Below the pieces are notes generated by a model. It did not search any database and was not told where the DNA came from. It was given only the letters and a program-made list of their open reading frames with translations. A stretch of 64,000 nucleotides of DNA from NCBI RefSeq assembly GCF_001625215.2, contig NC_030384.2, positions 42,008,390-42,072,389 of the forward strand. Direction: 5' to 3'. The first letter of the stretch is position 1, and every line of letters starts with the position of its first letter. Source of the DNA: Daucus carota subsp. sativus. Lineage: Eukaryota > Streptophyta > Magnoliopsida > Apiales > Apiaceae. Position numbers and translations under genes: made by a program. Positions 1 to 14,115 of this stretch are shown here, one piece after another.

Positions 1-3
1 AAC

Positions 4-3000
4 CTTTCCTGTCAGCAGCTCCCACAGCACGATCCCGAAACTGAAAATGTCAGCCTTATGATCATATGGCCTATGTTCAATAACCTACCCAGTATAACAA
101 CAGAAGAAGTCAGAGTCAAGATTACGATGAATAAATCAAGCTTATGATTTTTTATTGCATTTTGTACCAGGGCTGGTAGTGCTACATGAAGTCATGAAAT
201 GTAGATAGTTTGCTAGGAAGTAGTGTGTTGCAATTTGAAGTAAATTAAGTAACATGTTATTTCAATGAAGTGTTCTTATTGCAATTTAAGAAAGAAACAA
301 AATCAGTAATTTGACAGATATGAAAAGGACAAAAGATACGGACCTCGGGAGCCATCCAGCGGTATGTTCCAGTCTCTGCAGTCATCACTCCAGACTGAGT
401 TTGCACTCTAGCAACACCAAAGTCAGCAACCTTAACAACCTGTAGGATGAAAACATCATACATCAGATATATATCATATATGACCCATGAATCATTCTTA
501 ATAAACTATATCTCAGAACATGGAAAGACAAAGGATCGTGAATCTGCTAAGTACTGGCAAAATGAGTACAGTGCTGAAGTATACTTAGAATGCAAGCATC
601 AGGAAGTTACATGCCAAATCTAATTCAGTTTAAGATTTTTTAGTATAATTGATATGAAAATCTTATTTTAAGTAAGATGTAGAAAGTGCAGATTCATTTG
701 GGCTGAAGATCAGAGAGAAACCCTATAGTACCAACCCTTCTACAATTAAATTTGGCCTCAGTTCTAATTACCACAAGAACTGGTTCTCAAATACTCAGGA
801 TATGCAAAGGAGAGGATAACAATAAATTTTAAATAGAGGGACTACAAGTTATAAGTGGCATTTGAGGTATATATGTCGCAGCTTTTATCTATGAATGCAA
901 ATAATTATATTCTAAAACCTTGCGACAATTAATTCATCCAACTGGTTTTACGAATGTGATAGGCTTCTCTATACGCAACACTCCAAGTGGGAACTTTTGT
1001 ACCCAACTATTTGAGTAGTGATCAAATCATTCTGGACATGTATGCAATAAGTTAACATATATATAAGATCCATGACTGGCAGTCTGGCACTAAAGGATAA
1101 AACTATATGCTCAGCATTATGGATGTTTAGTTTACAAGACTTGGCTGATGCAATGTGAAGAACACAGACAACAATAATATCATTAGAAAAGTTCAGGGAA
1201 AACACCAATTATGGAGAATAACATATGATAAACTTAAGATGGATAGACAATAGCTGAAACTTCTTACTTCATGTTCATCCATCAGAAGATTGGCAGCCTT
1301 AAGGTCCCGATGTACTATATTGTTTTGATGCAAATAGTTCATCCCTTTCGAAACATCTATCGCTACTTTGAGTATGGCTGGGAGCTTGAAGAATCCCTTT
1401 TGCTTATGCAGAAAGTCGTACACGCTTCCGCCAGACATAAATTCTAATTTGGTATACAGGAAGTAAAATGAATGAAGCAAAATCATCTAAATTACAAGTC
1501 AGAAGATATTGAAACAAAGTAAAGTGGTTTGACAACTACCAGTCACTATACAGAGACTTGGGGATCTTGTACAAGCACCAATAAATTGCACAACATTCTT
1601 GTGTCGGACCTTTCTGCAAATAACGGATTTATCATGGACAGACAGGGCAAAGGTACAGAGTAAATCAAGAGCACATGGTCCTACCACTCTGTCCAGAGGT
1701 ATTAGATATTCTGGCATGTCAGCAATAATATTTTGTATCAAATTTTTTTAATTATTTTATAGGCATATCATCGTATGTAAATGTAAATTTGCTAGCAAGC
1801 AAGAGCACAATCAACATCAGCTAGTATCTCTTGGATGACCAAGAAGTCAGAAACTACGCTACCTCTATATGTTGTGATTATTCCACTTCAAGGGATATAC
1901 TGAACGTCGTGATAAACAAAAACATTATAGCAAGGAGGAAGCAACAGATTTACCTAATACCAGCGACTGTCTAAATTGTGACCATTTGGGGGCCCCATCT
2001 TGACTATGCTGCTTAGATATATTATATATATATATAATTCCGGCAGAAGCTGTGCACCTCTACTAATTACATGTACAAATATATACAACCCTCCAACATT
2101 AGGCATATTAATATCACTGACATTAACTAAGGAGAGAAATCTCAGTTTTTTAATGAAGTCACTCTTATGGGCATGATGAATTCCGACAATGGTGTCTGCA
2201 CATGTTTTGTTACAATTATTAATAGATGTAATTGCACTTCGATTCAAGAATGCATATCATGTGATTTATTTCTCGAAGACAAAAGTTGAATGAGGTGCAA
2301 CCAGGAATGCAGGCACGTGATGCAACTAACCTCAAAATATAAACTTCCTGAGCAAACTCTTTCTGGACACCCGCACTTATATACTCAGCCTTGATGCATT
2401 TAATAGCCACGTCCTGACCATGTAATGTACCTTTATATCTGTACCAGTCAACAATTTACGATTATAATCTTATAGATGAAACAAATAATGATTATAATCA
2501 TATATATGAAGCAAATATTTAAGATCAGATACTTTAAAATCAAGAAAACAGTTCAAGGAAGCTTACAACTCCCCAAATGACCCAGCTGCAATTTTTTGTT
2601 CAAATCTTAATTGCTTTGAATCAATTTCCCACACGTCAATCCCATCTTTGGGTATGCTCACTTGGTCTGGCATAAGCATGTCATCAGAATTCCCCAACTC
2701 AGCAGAAGATGTATGGTTAGTGGACCATGATTTCATCTACAGTAAATACAGGATATCCAGATATAATTAAATATGTGAATGTGTACGCGCAAGAGGTACA
2801 ACGAACAAGGATCATCAGACAGAGGTACCTCAATCTTTGGAATCTCCTTTTCCAGTACACTTTTAAGATGATCACTTTCCTGAAAATTTTGGGGAACAGA
2901 TGAGACAAACAGTTGAATAAATGTAGCAAGAATCATATAGTTTTTCATCATATTCATGAAGTTACATTCAGGAAAAATTCTATCTGACCAATTATAATAC

Positions 3001-6000
3001 TATACAAGCCTAAGGCGGACTGAAAAGAGGATCAACATATTCGATATAGGTAGCTGCTACATAAGATATATACATAATTGAAGTTATGTAAGTCATCAGA
3101 TATATATAACAAAGTAAATAAAGGTAAGTAGCGGAAAAAACAGTTGAGATAATTAAATTTTGTTCTCATCTGGATCTACATTATCACGTATACTATATTT
3201 TCCACAATAATTAGTAGGATTCAGAACTTTAAGTCTTCAACACAAGAAAAGAAAAGAAAGGGCATATAGATATGTGAATCATAACATAGTATAGATGTAT
3301 AACAATTCCATATAATATAATTGCTTGTTAACAAAGTTTAACAATTTTAATCCATTGTGCTTCGCTACTTTACAAAGTGTTCACTCAATCTTTCATATAA
3401 AGTTTGTGATGCTTTTCCAAGTTGCCAATATTTATGGATTATCAAGTTTGTGGTTTAAATAAGCAGACATATATGTTTGGCATATTGACACTATAAATGA
3501 TTTAGAGTCTCCTAACACGTAAAGGTCTAATGGCTTGGAGATTGATTGATATCATGAAGAAGAATAAAAGAAAGGAAACCAATCCTGTGTTAACCTGTCA
3601 ATATATTTCTTTACATATCAGATAAATCCTTGAGATACTTATTAAAACAATAACTCAGATCCCTGCTTAATCCTCTCATACAAAATCCTGTGCTAGATAA
3701 TGGGGAGTATAATGATGATACAGCTAGTAACTAGTAAGTCCCCTAACTAAATTGGTGGTGTAACACATACTGCAACATTCACATATTCCGCATATACTTC
3801 ATCCAAGAAAAAATTCAGTATGTACAGTATAAGGAACAGCTCAGTACCTCAAATGCCCAACCATCAACAACAAAAACATCCAAAGAGTAACCATCTGTTG
3901 TTGAAAAAGCGTGAGCTTCTTTAATATCCAGCCCGATCTCAGAGAGTAGGGAAGTCAGCTGGAAAATTAAGAATATCTAAAAACTAACTCATTGAGAAAG
4001 TACCTAGTAAATATACTGATCTATGACTCGATTAGAAGTTAGAACCTTTTGACATCCATGACTCGGGGGGGGGGGCTAATAACAGTCTGAATAAGAGTTA
4101 TGCACCAGGTCCAGGAGTACGGGACAACCAGGACGTTTATAAAATTAGAAAATACTTCCTATGTTAAATGTTATTTTCAGTTGGAAGTGAAGCACCTAAG
4201 ATATTGTGACCATGATAAGAGCATTATAATTAATTTGTGAGCAGTTTCAGTAAAAGCGTAAAACCTTGAGACTATACCAATTAACAGAAAAGAAAAAGAA
4301 TATGAAAAGAAACCAGAGAGACCTCAAAGTATTAATAATCTGCCAGCCCTATAGATGATATAGATCACAATAACCGGTAATCACCATCAATTAGACCTTA
4401 TTCCAGATTTACTTCATAATACTTTTTACATTAAGGCGAAGAAAAATTCATGTATGTAAAAAAATTTGCTACCTGGCTAAGAAGCTTTGGCTTGTCAGTT
4501 GTTGAAATAGTTATTTCATGCCGAGGCCTGAAAAATAGAAAAAAGTTGAAATATTGATGGTAAAACTTCAGATATATTTTGGTAGTCTAACTATAACAAT
4601 ATTCATAATTAACAAATTACCATGTACGAAACTATAGTAACAACAAATTCACTGTTATTATTATTTTTTAATTTCTAAATTAGCAGAAGTGTTTTTCCAC
4701 TTACTTTTACCAGTGCATACTGGTACATATGCGGTACTTATCGTTTTTTATAGCACCAGTGTGTACTTGCCTTTGCACCTCTAGTTATTTATTCTCTTCA
4801 TAGACTCAAGATGTTTTTGCCTGGTAGGAAATTTTTGATAATAATGCTAAATGGGACAAGGGTTTAAGCTTGAGAATATTTACTGAAACATACTTGGACA
4901 GCATCGATTATCTAAAAATAGTACATTAATGAATGGCCAATAGTTCACGTGAAAAGTAACTGAAATAAGTTCAACTCGTCGCAAACCTTTCACGAGAATT
5001 TACCGAAATATCTTGAGGTTGGCACTCATAGTGCTGCTTCCGTCTGGAATCAGCGATATCCTGGCTTCAACTGCAAGTTCAAGACTTGGTGATGAACCAA
5101 ATGCAGGAGGTGGATGAACACTGAAAATCACGAAGACAAACAAATACCGAAAATAAGTCACATGAACTCATCATGATGTCTCTGACTTTGCTAGTAAATG
5201 GTAGGAGTTCGGTCGTATGACATGCCTTTGCCTGACTGTGTAAGAGGAACTTTGAGGATCCCCCTTTTCCGTAAGGGTTGAGTGCAGGGATTCGACGGAA
5301 TTTTCTTCAGACAACGGGGCCTTCAGAGGATAATATTAATCAGACATCATCCAATAGCAAGCATACAATCAACCAGAAAAAGTAGAAATTTGACAAAAAG
5401 AATGTATACCCGAAGTGTTTATTCATTTATACTAAAATGAGCATCCTACGGCTGTATTAACCGGTGCCGAACTGTACTAGTGTACTGAGACCTTTATAAC
5501 CAGTATTTCTGGAAACTATCAAGGCTTGAAAAACTATCTATCCTCACCCTGTTAATTATAACGCCTTAGTTGAAGCAAAGCCACATGGGAGATGTTGGGA
5601 AAAGATAATCACAGCAAGATAGATGATTATTACTTGCAATTAAGAATTTTTTTTACCAAGATCAAAAAGATGTATATTCAAACTATATACAGTTAAGTTG
5701 ATTATAAATCTTCATATGCTCCACTAAAAAACAGAAGCAGGAACTCTGATGATATACGTGCAAAAAAAAGTCATATTAGAGCATATACACATATCGTATG
5801 GTACTCATGTGGACAGCGAAATTTGTCTTGCACAATTAAATGCAAAAGTGTGAATAACCACTTCTACGCTGACTGGCATACATATCAGTGTCTTAATCGA
5901 ACCAAAACAAACATCTTTATGCAACTCGGTCAGGGGAAAATAATTTTCGTACAGATCTAGAGCATGATTATGCTAATCTTACTATAACTCAGAGTCCCAG

Positions 6001-7947
6001 ATCAGCCCACTTATGTAGGGTTTAAAGGAGGCAACTGCCAGACTAAAATCGTAAATCGTAAGCTAATAACACAATTCCACAGCCAAGTTATGGCTATTTG
6101 ATTCTTTCACAAACTATAATTTCAACTCGAAAACAGTGGGCTCTAGGAGTTTCATATATATTAAATACATTCATATTTATTACTAGTAGTCATTCATATT
6201 GAACTGATGACTCTGCTCTCCTGTAAATTTTAGGTGTCCGCCACATACAGCACTCTTATTAAGACAATGGAATAGACCTCAACACTTACCATTTTCACTG
6301 GAAATGCTTCCCCAACGAGTATCTGTATAGCTATGTTTATAAACAGGAAAATCAGGGAAAACTTAATAACTTAATCTCGACAAAGAAAACTATAATTCTT
6401 ATAATATTCCATCTCTGATATATGAGGAAAAGAAGTAAGAGAATAAGCGTTTTATGGACAGAGTGGAGGATTATGCATAGCATAACCCGAGGAATTGAAC
6501 AGAATATTCACCAATAGATATTATTTTCTTTCCAATATGGACAAAACAACAAATTTACGGCGTCCTTATTGATTCTATAGCCCAATGACTTGGCCGTTAC
6601 AAGCTTGACATTAAAACTGACTAGTTCTGATGCAGCATCTTGCATCACTTCTTATCAGGATTATTTGTGGAGCTTCCTACATATAGCAGGTTAGGGTTCA
6701 AAACTGAAAATTCGAGCTGCTCAGTTGTTTAGCTCTGTATGGAGGATTTAACAGGATTAGGTTTAAATTAATGCTTCCTTGTTGACTAAGTGCAAGAAGC
6801 CAAAGCTTAACTCTCTAGCTTAGTCCTCCAAATTTATTACTGTAATAATTAAATCGGTGTTGATGCATTTGCAAATTTAAGATACTCTTTTAAGAAACAG
6901 GATGGCTGAATGGCTGCTACTCATTTACAATCCATTTTAGTAAATTTAAGAATATACATCTTCTATCTGAACATTCTTTTTTGTGAACTGCATTAAAGAG
7001 GCACAAATCTATTTGATTGAAATTTGTTAAAAATAGAAATCCCATGAAAAAAACAAACACAAGTCAATCACAAAGTCTATCAGCACTAAGTACGAATATT
7101 TCAACCTATGTTAGCAAGAGTAGCCATGCAAGCTATCATTATTAATGATCAGCAACCAACAATTAAGGGTTTAATGTCAGTATGTAGTAATTTCTCAAAA
7201 CATCTAATACAATTCACCTGCACAAGTCGAACAGCCAACGCAATTCTAGTGGCAGGGTCATGCGCTACATGCAATAGTTTCTTGTGCACAAGAACATCTT
7301 CTGCTCTCTCAACATTCACATCCAGCGCATACCTGCAATTAAACAACACACATATATAGACGAGAATTTCCCACTACAGTTTACGCATACAAAATATTAC
7401 TTTACCGAGAATAAAAATACACTATCTGCATTATGTTGGGGCTAAAAAAAACATTACTTAATCGAGGTTCAATTGTAGTATTACAACCTAAACTAATCCA
7501 GCTTTCGAAAGTCCGTACACTTTTGCATGAACTACTGTTCTTAAATACCAAGAAATAAAACAATACCAAAAATATAGGACAATAGTGAAACATTATAGTA
7601 GGGAGAGTCAAAGTGAAGCTACTTAAAGAACTAAAAACACATGAAACCACTAGCAAACTAGGTAACTAGTCCATGTCATAAAGTTCATTTAAGCAAACAA
7701 TAACAAAAACAACCAAGTTTCCAATAAAAAACACACACAATTAAACAAACACATAGTACCTAGTGGGGAGGCGATTGAAATGAGACCAAAGCTCATCATC
7801 AAAACCCGGCTGGCTCGCCTCTTCATTCTCCGACTCCTTGAGACGCCGAAGAACCTCGTGATAAACCTCGAACTTCTGCTTCCGCTTTCGAATCTGCGTG
7901 GGCGCTGAATCCACAGCTCTGCTACTGCAACTCTCCGTGTCATCCAT
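4..7947 (-). CDS. Raf-like ACT-domain protein kinase (STY8/17/46 type), 3' end missing
   Basis: This is a dual-specificity Ser/Thr/Tyr kinase. Arabidopsis STY8/17/46 relatives phosphorylate chloroplast transit peptides in the cytosol. Predicted exons on the minus strand are 7947-7760, 7332-7218, 6322-6290, 5320-5232, 5120-5004, 4527-4473, 3958-3848, 2879-2829, 2736-2567, 2438-2331, 1613-1540, 1443-1268, 439-344 and 84-4, and all phases agree. They give 488 residues. The N-terminus reads [10 protein letters not shown]. An ACT domain lies at about 184-240 ([16 protein letters not shown]). The kinase domain has a glycine loop near 303 (AAGSFGE), VAIK with Lys323, HRDLKAAN with Asp417, DFG at 435-437 and GTYRWMAPE at 453-461, so all catalytic residues are present. 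The last visible exon ends in ELLTGK, and roughly 80-90 residues should lie beyond the window. The small exons 3 and 4 are the least certain. Intron 4 begins with GC rather than GT. Confidence 0.93.
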
Positions 7948-8300
7948 GTTAATTCATCCGCAATATAAACCGAAACTCGATCACATAGTTGCCGACTCAA
8001 CAACAAAATGATTTCAACAAAGGAGAAAGCTAGGCGAGTAATAAACAGAACAAGACAATATCAGAATCTGCTCCAACTTAGTTGCGAAAGCGAAGAGGTT
8101 CGATCCCAGGAAGCAACAAAACATGATCACTTGAACTTCACGTGAATCGTAAATTACCAAGAGCAAACGGACAAACCGAGCGAGCTGAGCAAAGAGTTTA
8201 TCAACACATCTCTATATATAAACGTAATAAAATAATCGATGCATATGTAATAAATAAATAAATAAATAAACAAAGAGATTGCATGAAAGGAGAAACAGAA
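7948..8300 (-). promoter_or_regulatory. Leader and promoter side of the kinase gene
   Basis: This is the upstream side of the kinase start codon (ATG at 7947-7945). It is moderately A+T-rich and contains a simple run of four-base ATAA units at about 8246-8272. No start upstream of 7947 continues the kinase frame with recognisable protein, so 7947 was chosen. I could not place a TATA box or transcription start with confidence. Confidence 0.35.
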
Positions 8301-11300
8301 GTAAAATTAATTAATTATCGGATATGGTGACGATTGGAGGTGTAATGCGCACCCAATAATCAGCTGCGTATCGACGTGGATTCACACAAGGCCTGCTGGC
8401 CTGCTGCTTCCTTTGCTTGTATCACCCTCTTTTTTTATTCATCGATCATCATTAAATAAAATAATAATATTATTTTATTTATGAAAAAGTGTGTGGATTC
8501 TTCAGTATGCCATATCCATATATCCATCTCAACTTCCAATATAAGTGATGCAGTCCATTTATTCAAATAGGACTAGTATATTCCAGTAACCCCATCTTCT
8601 CTTCTCATATTCCACCACAAACTTTTTAAACCTGCTCCGTATTATTATACTCGAAGGATATGTATATGTTATGTCTACTTGCTCATTTTTATGTATTGTA
8701 ACAAGAGCTAATGATGCATATGATGATGTATATGGCCATGAGACTAGATGCATGTATATTTTATGTGTAAGCGACTCCGGTAAGAAAGGGATATGTACAT
8801 AAATTAACACGAGAATTATTGAAAATCTTAAACAATATATGATAAGTGTTGTAATAAGTCAGAATCGGACTTAATCGGTGAAATCACGAAAAAAATATTA
8901 ATCGAGGATTAGTCAAAACTTAATGTAATAATCAGATATTTCAGTTCGGCAAGTTACAGAATAAAAATTAATTGGTGATTAATGTGATGAATCACCAACG
9001 TTTAGAATAGAGTACATGATAAACTTAAATAGTTGTATCAATCGTTTGATAGATGACCGACCTGACAAAGACACGCAAGGGTTGTTGAAGTAGAATGGAT
9101 AAAAGAAATATGGAATGGGGTACAGGGAGTGGTGGACCGAAAGGGTGACATCGAAGTGCACTGGGTGTGGAAAGGGAACCATGTAATTTGTGTGAAATGA
9201 CGATAAGGGGTGGAGTCTCTGCTTTTTTCACCCTTCCATCATCCCTCTTTCCGATTTCCCTTTTGGCTCATTGGACTATGATGAATCCTTGCTTGTTTAT
9301 ATATGTCAAGATAAAAATTATGATGCTTATCGCTGTATGGATACACGTGTACATCTGGATCATATTTCATGTGGCGATTGTAATTATAGCTAAAGTTTGA
9401 TCCAAATTATTTGTGACTAGACCCTTCAAAAAGATTAATATAGAAATTCGCATCACAAATTATACTCATAAATGTCACATTCATTTTCCAATACTTTTGT
9501 AAAAGAGCATAATTATATTTACTCTCCTTCTAACGTTTTTTTATGTGAATATTAAGAATCTGCATGCTGAGATCGAGATAGCATTTTTTGAATAACTGGC
9601 ATTGGCGGAGCCATGACCAAATATATAAAGGGACACCATAACCCTGATCACATAGTTCAGCTGGGGCACCTGTTAATAACACATGTGGGACCCACAAAAA
9701 TATAACTGTTATTTTAAAAGTTGCAGGGACACGAGCCCCAGGTGTCCTCGCGTGGCACCACCACAGACAATTGGTGACAAATATTCTTGTATACTCTTTT
9801 TTGCGTGACATTATATCATTTTATATAATTAGTGTGAGATTGTTGTGTAATTCTGACAATTTGATACACGACAGGAACACAACACGAAAAATTACTATTT
9901 GAATTTCGATTTGGTGCATGAAATGTACACAAACAGTGCACGATTAATTAAGTGTGGAATATAGATTTTCGTTTCATAGAAGTACATGGATATATGCGAT
10001 ATAACTATATTTTAAAATAAAGTAGTATATTTTATGTGAAAAATATATCATTTGAGAAAAAAATTGGAAAAATTTATTTGATCCTAGTATTTTCCTTATC
10101 TTAAATAAAATGGTGCACATGATAAATAATTCAGATAAAATTGAAATGGACAATAAACTCAAAGTGTAGCGGGTTAGTTGAGCTATGCAAAGTATTTGTC
10201 CCGGAAATAGAGAATATAAAGTATATTTATCATGAATTGAAGGAATATAATGCATATAAATCTATTAAAAATAACTAATAATAATGCACGAATCCAAAAC
10301 TGGTAAACTATTAAAGTGCTAAATCAGATGATGTTTGGAAATGGCTCTATTATAAGTACTTGGAGAAAAAAGCAGACTGACTCGGTGACTTGCGTAATAT
10401 ATTAAGATCTGACAGGCTTGTTTTTGTTTAGAAGATGGTGCCGGACAAAAAAGGATAAGGTAGTTACAGCCTTACAGGCAAAGCAGGTGGTGGCGTAATG
10501 CAGTGGTGACCCACGCTGCTCAGTTTGTTTTGGTGGGCTTGGCTTGGTGGTGGAGATGAAGATGCTCATTGCATGTTGGATTATAACTCTTTTGAGCTGT
10601 CCTTTCACGTGTGGGTGTGGGTGTGGCCTCGCTTTGTGCCTTCCCCATTCTCCGCACAAATTTTACTTATCATCACTTTGTACTTTTTTCTTCAACTTAC
10701 AATTTTTATTTTTATTTTCTTTTGTTTTTTTTTATAAAGTGACGAGTTTTCTCTTTATCAATTTTGAGTAGGGTTGGGATGATAAGAAGTTGGGTTGAAA
10801 TTGTTTGGTTGTCTGAGTAAAGGGCTGAATATCGTGGGATGGGAACAAGTTGGGCCGTAATTATTGGGTTGGGCTGAGAGAATGTTGTTCATCGCATGCC
10901 CCAAAAGCAGGCCAAGTTCCATTTAGGTTTGTCAACTTTTTACTTAAAGTTTCGAGTGAATAAACAGTTTATTCTTGATTTATTTTGAAAATTTATTAAA
11001 CAATTATTAGGCATAGAAAATATTTAGATTACAAATTTAGTAATTCAAATATTTATATATATATATATATATATATATGATTTTCTAAATTTATTTTATT
11101 AACTAAAAAGAATGAGAAAACAAAACATTAATATCATTCAATTAATTGATAATTCGCTGGGCAACCTCTAGGAAAATCACTTGTTTGGCATCATTTTATA
11201 AACATTTAGTGGAAAAATAAAAATAAAAACAACATTCTGTATCTCACAGCAATCTACTTACTAATATATTTGAACAAGTATGCAAATTAGGCTATTGGAA

Positions 11301-11576
11301 TTTCGAACATCATCTGGAGTATATGAAATAAATGAAAGCGGAATAAACACGAGGCACTACAATACATAATTACGTGTTCAACATTTTTTTATTTATTAAA
11401 TTAATTTATTTATTTTTTAAAAATTAACATATTCACTTTTTAGAAACAAGTGAGTTAGCTGACTACATCGATCATAGTTTTAACTTAAATGAAATAAAAT
11501 GACGAATAAGTAATTATTGATTTATTGTATATTGATGTTTGAGACACATATTTCTACAATTTTTTTTATCATATCG
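8301..11576. other. Intergenic DNA without a recognisable gene
   Basis: Only short open frames occur here, and none resembles a known protein or has splice-linked partners. A G+C-richer patch lies at about 10430-10680 and a mixed repeat-like patch at about 9600-9760. Neither shows terminal repeats or target duplications that I could define. Confidence 0.5.
11051..11079. repeat. (TA)n microsatellite
   Basis: An uninterrupted alternating TA run of about 26 bases sits in intergenic DNA. It is likely polymorphic between accessions. Confidence 0.9.
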
Positions 11577-11762
11577 GCCCTGTTCGGTAGTTAGAGATGT
11601 GATAGTGTTTGATAGTTAGCGGATTGAAATAGACGTTTTGGCTGAAAAACTAATTTTTAAAAACTACTTTGAATAGTTTTTTGGATAGAGATTTTGATAT
11701 GAGTCACAAAAAGCTAATTAAGCAGCTATTTTCCAAACAATTTTACAATAAACCGCCAATAT

Positions 11763-11823
11763 AAACATCTATTTCAATCAACTAGCCAAAACATCTATTT
11801 CAATCAACTAGTAAAAACATCTA
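11763..11823. repeat. 26-bp tandem repeat, two full copies plus a cut third
   Basis: Units beginning AAACATCTATTTCAATCAAC start at 11763, 11789 and 11815. The third copy is cut after its TA by the element at 11824-12480. Similar sequence (TTCAATCCACTAACAG) resumes at about 12484, so that transposon landed inside a repeat unit. Confidence 0.8.
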
Positions 11824-12480
11824 CAATAAAAACTCTATAAATTGATAATGTCGGGACTGGAGAAATTTATTAATTTATTGATAAATAAATAATTATTAAT
11901 TTAAAGAGTTTTTAACTGATTATACAATACATACCAAACAAAAAGACATACTGTATATAAATTAATATACCAAACAAAATGATAAATTAATCTATGTCTC
12001 TTAGAATTACATTGCAGCGAAACTTGAGACTGAACATAAATTAGTAATTAATATGTTTATATGTATTGGAAATCAATAATGACTTTTGAAATACTGTAAA
12101 GTAAACGTTAACAGGGGAAATAAATGTGTTCAATGTATTCTTAAACAAGTTTGGCATATATAAATTACATGAAAATGTTAGAGTATTCAAATCACATCTC
12201 ACTAGATGGCTTCTCATCTAAAAGGTGTTGCGAAATCTAAAAGAAAAATAGACAATTATTAAATCATATTTCAATAGAGTGTAATATTTTTTTTTTCAGT
12301 TTCTATGAATTATTAATTTATGTTTTTTTTGGAACCGAAAATTATAAAGGGATCTTCCAAAAAATTATTATCTTATCGAGTTTTTCAATTTTTTACATTG
12401 GCCCAAGTCGAGATCAGACAAATTTATTATTTTAGAGAATTTATTAATTTACCGAGTATTAATTTAAAGAGTTTCTACTG
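11824..12480. mobile_element. Emigrant-like (Tc1/mariner, pogo-type) MITE
   Basis: The left end reads CAATAAAAACTCTATAAATT. The right end, read inverted, is CAGTAGAAACTCTTTAAATT, close to the published Emigrant terminal repeat as I remember it. A TA dinucleotide flanks each side (11822-11823 and 12481-12482), matching the TA target of this superfamily. The element is 657 bp, A+T-rich and has no transposase-length frame, so it would depend on an autonomous relative. Confidence 0.8.
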
Positions 12481-12530
12481 TAATTCAATCCACTAACAGC
12501 TAATTCACAAACATTATCATTATTTATATC

Positions 12531-13813
12531 ATTAATATTGTTTTTTGTGAAAAAAAATATTTTCGTTTATTTTTTAAAAGAATAACTATTTTAACTATGA
12601 TGTCGAAAAATTGGGTGTTAAAAAATCAAACTAACATGTATTTGACCGGCACATAATTACAACCGAGTTGCATTAACGAAGAAGCGACAAAGCTTTGCAT
12701 ACACGCATCACGAGCGATAAGCAACTAATTGCAAGTAGCTAGTGTCCATTTTTTCCGTATATAATTGGACTCTTATCACTCTCTGTATTCCAAAATCCAA
12801 ACCATCTGTGTTATTTAACTTTTTTGTTTTAACAAAAAATAATATATATTACAGATGATTGAAGTAATTCGTGTATATAGAAAGTGTCACTCTAAATCAA
12901 TAAATGTTTGAAATAGCATGAATATAACAAATTATTGTATCAAAAATTTATAGGTATCATACGTCGTGAACAAGTGATTACTGAGAAATATATGAGAACA
13001 AAGGTAGTTATTAATAATCACACTTGATTGATTATATTAAAACCAAATCAATAAAAATTAATGATATATATATATATTAAATCTATTAATTAATGCTAAA
13101 TTTTGGTTAATTTATGTTATTGAACAAGTGACTCAAGTTACGTATGTGTCATCGTCAAATATACATACTAAAATTTTATTAATTTATATCAGTTATTTAA
13201 ATAAACTCAATGACTCCAGATATAAATTCAAAATCATAATCAGTTGAACAAATTTATTTTTTATTCTTGCAGAACATATTTATTTGATAAAGCAGAGCCT
13301 CAATCTCATCCCATTTTACTCTTTTAAGTTAATTTCGGAGGAAAAAAGTGACGCATAGCAAAAAGAAAAACTACAAGGGAACTTAATAAACACAGAAGCA
13401 GAGCAAAGACTAAAGACCAAACATAAGAGAATAAACTTGTACGCCTTAAAGTGTCACCAGAAGGAGCAAGCAAAGCCCAATCGGTGAAGTTAATTAGAGA
13501 TATTCTAATCACACTAATAATGAAGTTAACTGATATATTCTTGCATGAACTTGCAAGCTACGCCTCTCTCCTTTCAACGTCGCACTCTCTTTACTCTTTT
13601 GACTTGCATACACTCCCCTTGCTTTTGCATCGGTGCATCTCGGGCTACAAAATAAAGCAGCTGGGCCTCCTCCACACAGGACTCTCCTGCACTTTGGAGT
13701 AAGCCATTTCTAGCTTTTTTACTTGAGGTTTATTTTGGGATGTGGATTATTATTGTTTTGTTATTTGCACCAATATTCCAAACTCCTTCGAGCCATTCCA
13801 ATATGGGGTGTTG
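12531..13813. other. Intergenic DNA without a recognisable gene
   Basis: A+T-rich sequence with short TA runs near 13060-13080. The frame starting at 13451 has no family resemblance and no flanking splice-linked coding sequence. I see no promoter or RNA gene here that I can defend. Confidence 0.45.
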
Positions 13814-14092
13814 AGGCTCAAGAGGGTGCCAACCTTCGCATGACATAGACTTGATATTGACAGATGTCCATAGTGTGACAAATGTCATGAAAAAGATGTT
13901 AATTTGGAGAGTCAAAAGTAGCTGAGGTGATAAATATTTTTGTGATCTAATTATAAATAAAATATTTTGAATAAAAATTAAAATTTGGGATATCAATTAT
14001 CAGAATGTATTTTGAAAATAGATGCCGAAAATATTATGAAAGTGAGAAATATGAAAATTGAAAAATAGTATTTCCCACCCTTGGAGAGCCAA
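13814..14092. mobile_element. Possible small inverted-repeat element
   Basis: GAGGCTCAAGAGGGTGCC near 13815 faces a related inverted sequence, CCACCCTTGGAGAGCC, ending at about 14092. The spacing of about 280 bp and the matching ends suggest a MITE. No clean target-site duplication was found and superfamily cannot be assigned. Confidence 0.3.
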
Positions 14093-14115
14093 CAAAAAAT
14101 TCAATTAACTGATAA

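Larger units (their letters stand above)
11577..12530. mobile_element. Degraded inverted-repeat element, possibly hAT-like, interrupted by an Emigrant-like MITE
   Basis: The left arm begins near GGCCCTGTTCGG and carries GTTTGATAGTTAGCGG-like sequence at about 11610-11626. A related sequence appears in inverse orientation at about 12485-12515 (ACTAACAGCTAATTC, then CACAAAC). The matching right terminus could not be found, so this is an eroded or truncated element. The 657-bp insertion at 11824-12480 accounts for most of its interior. Assignment to hAT rests only on the look of the left end. Confidence 0.35.

Noticed and set aside
4058-4075. G-run of about 10 bases in a kinase intron
   Set aside because: A simple homopolymer without further G-tracts close enough for a convincing quadruplex.
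9600-9760. G+C-richer patch with partial inverse matches (GGGGCACCTG and CAGGTGTCC)
   Set aside because: Looks like a repeat scrap, but I could define neither ends nor target duplication nor coding content.
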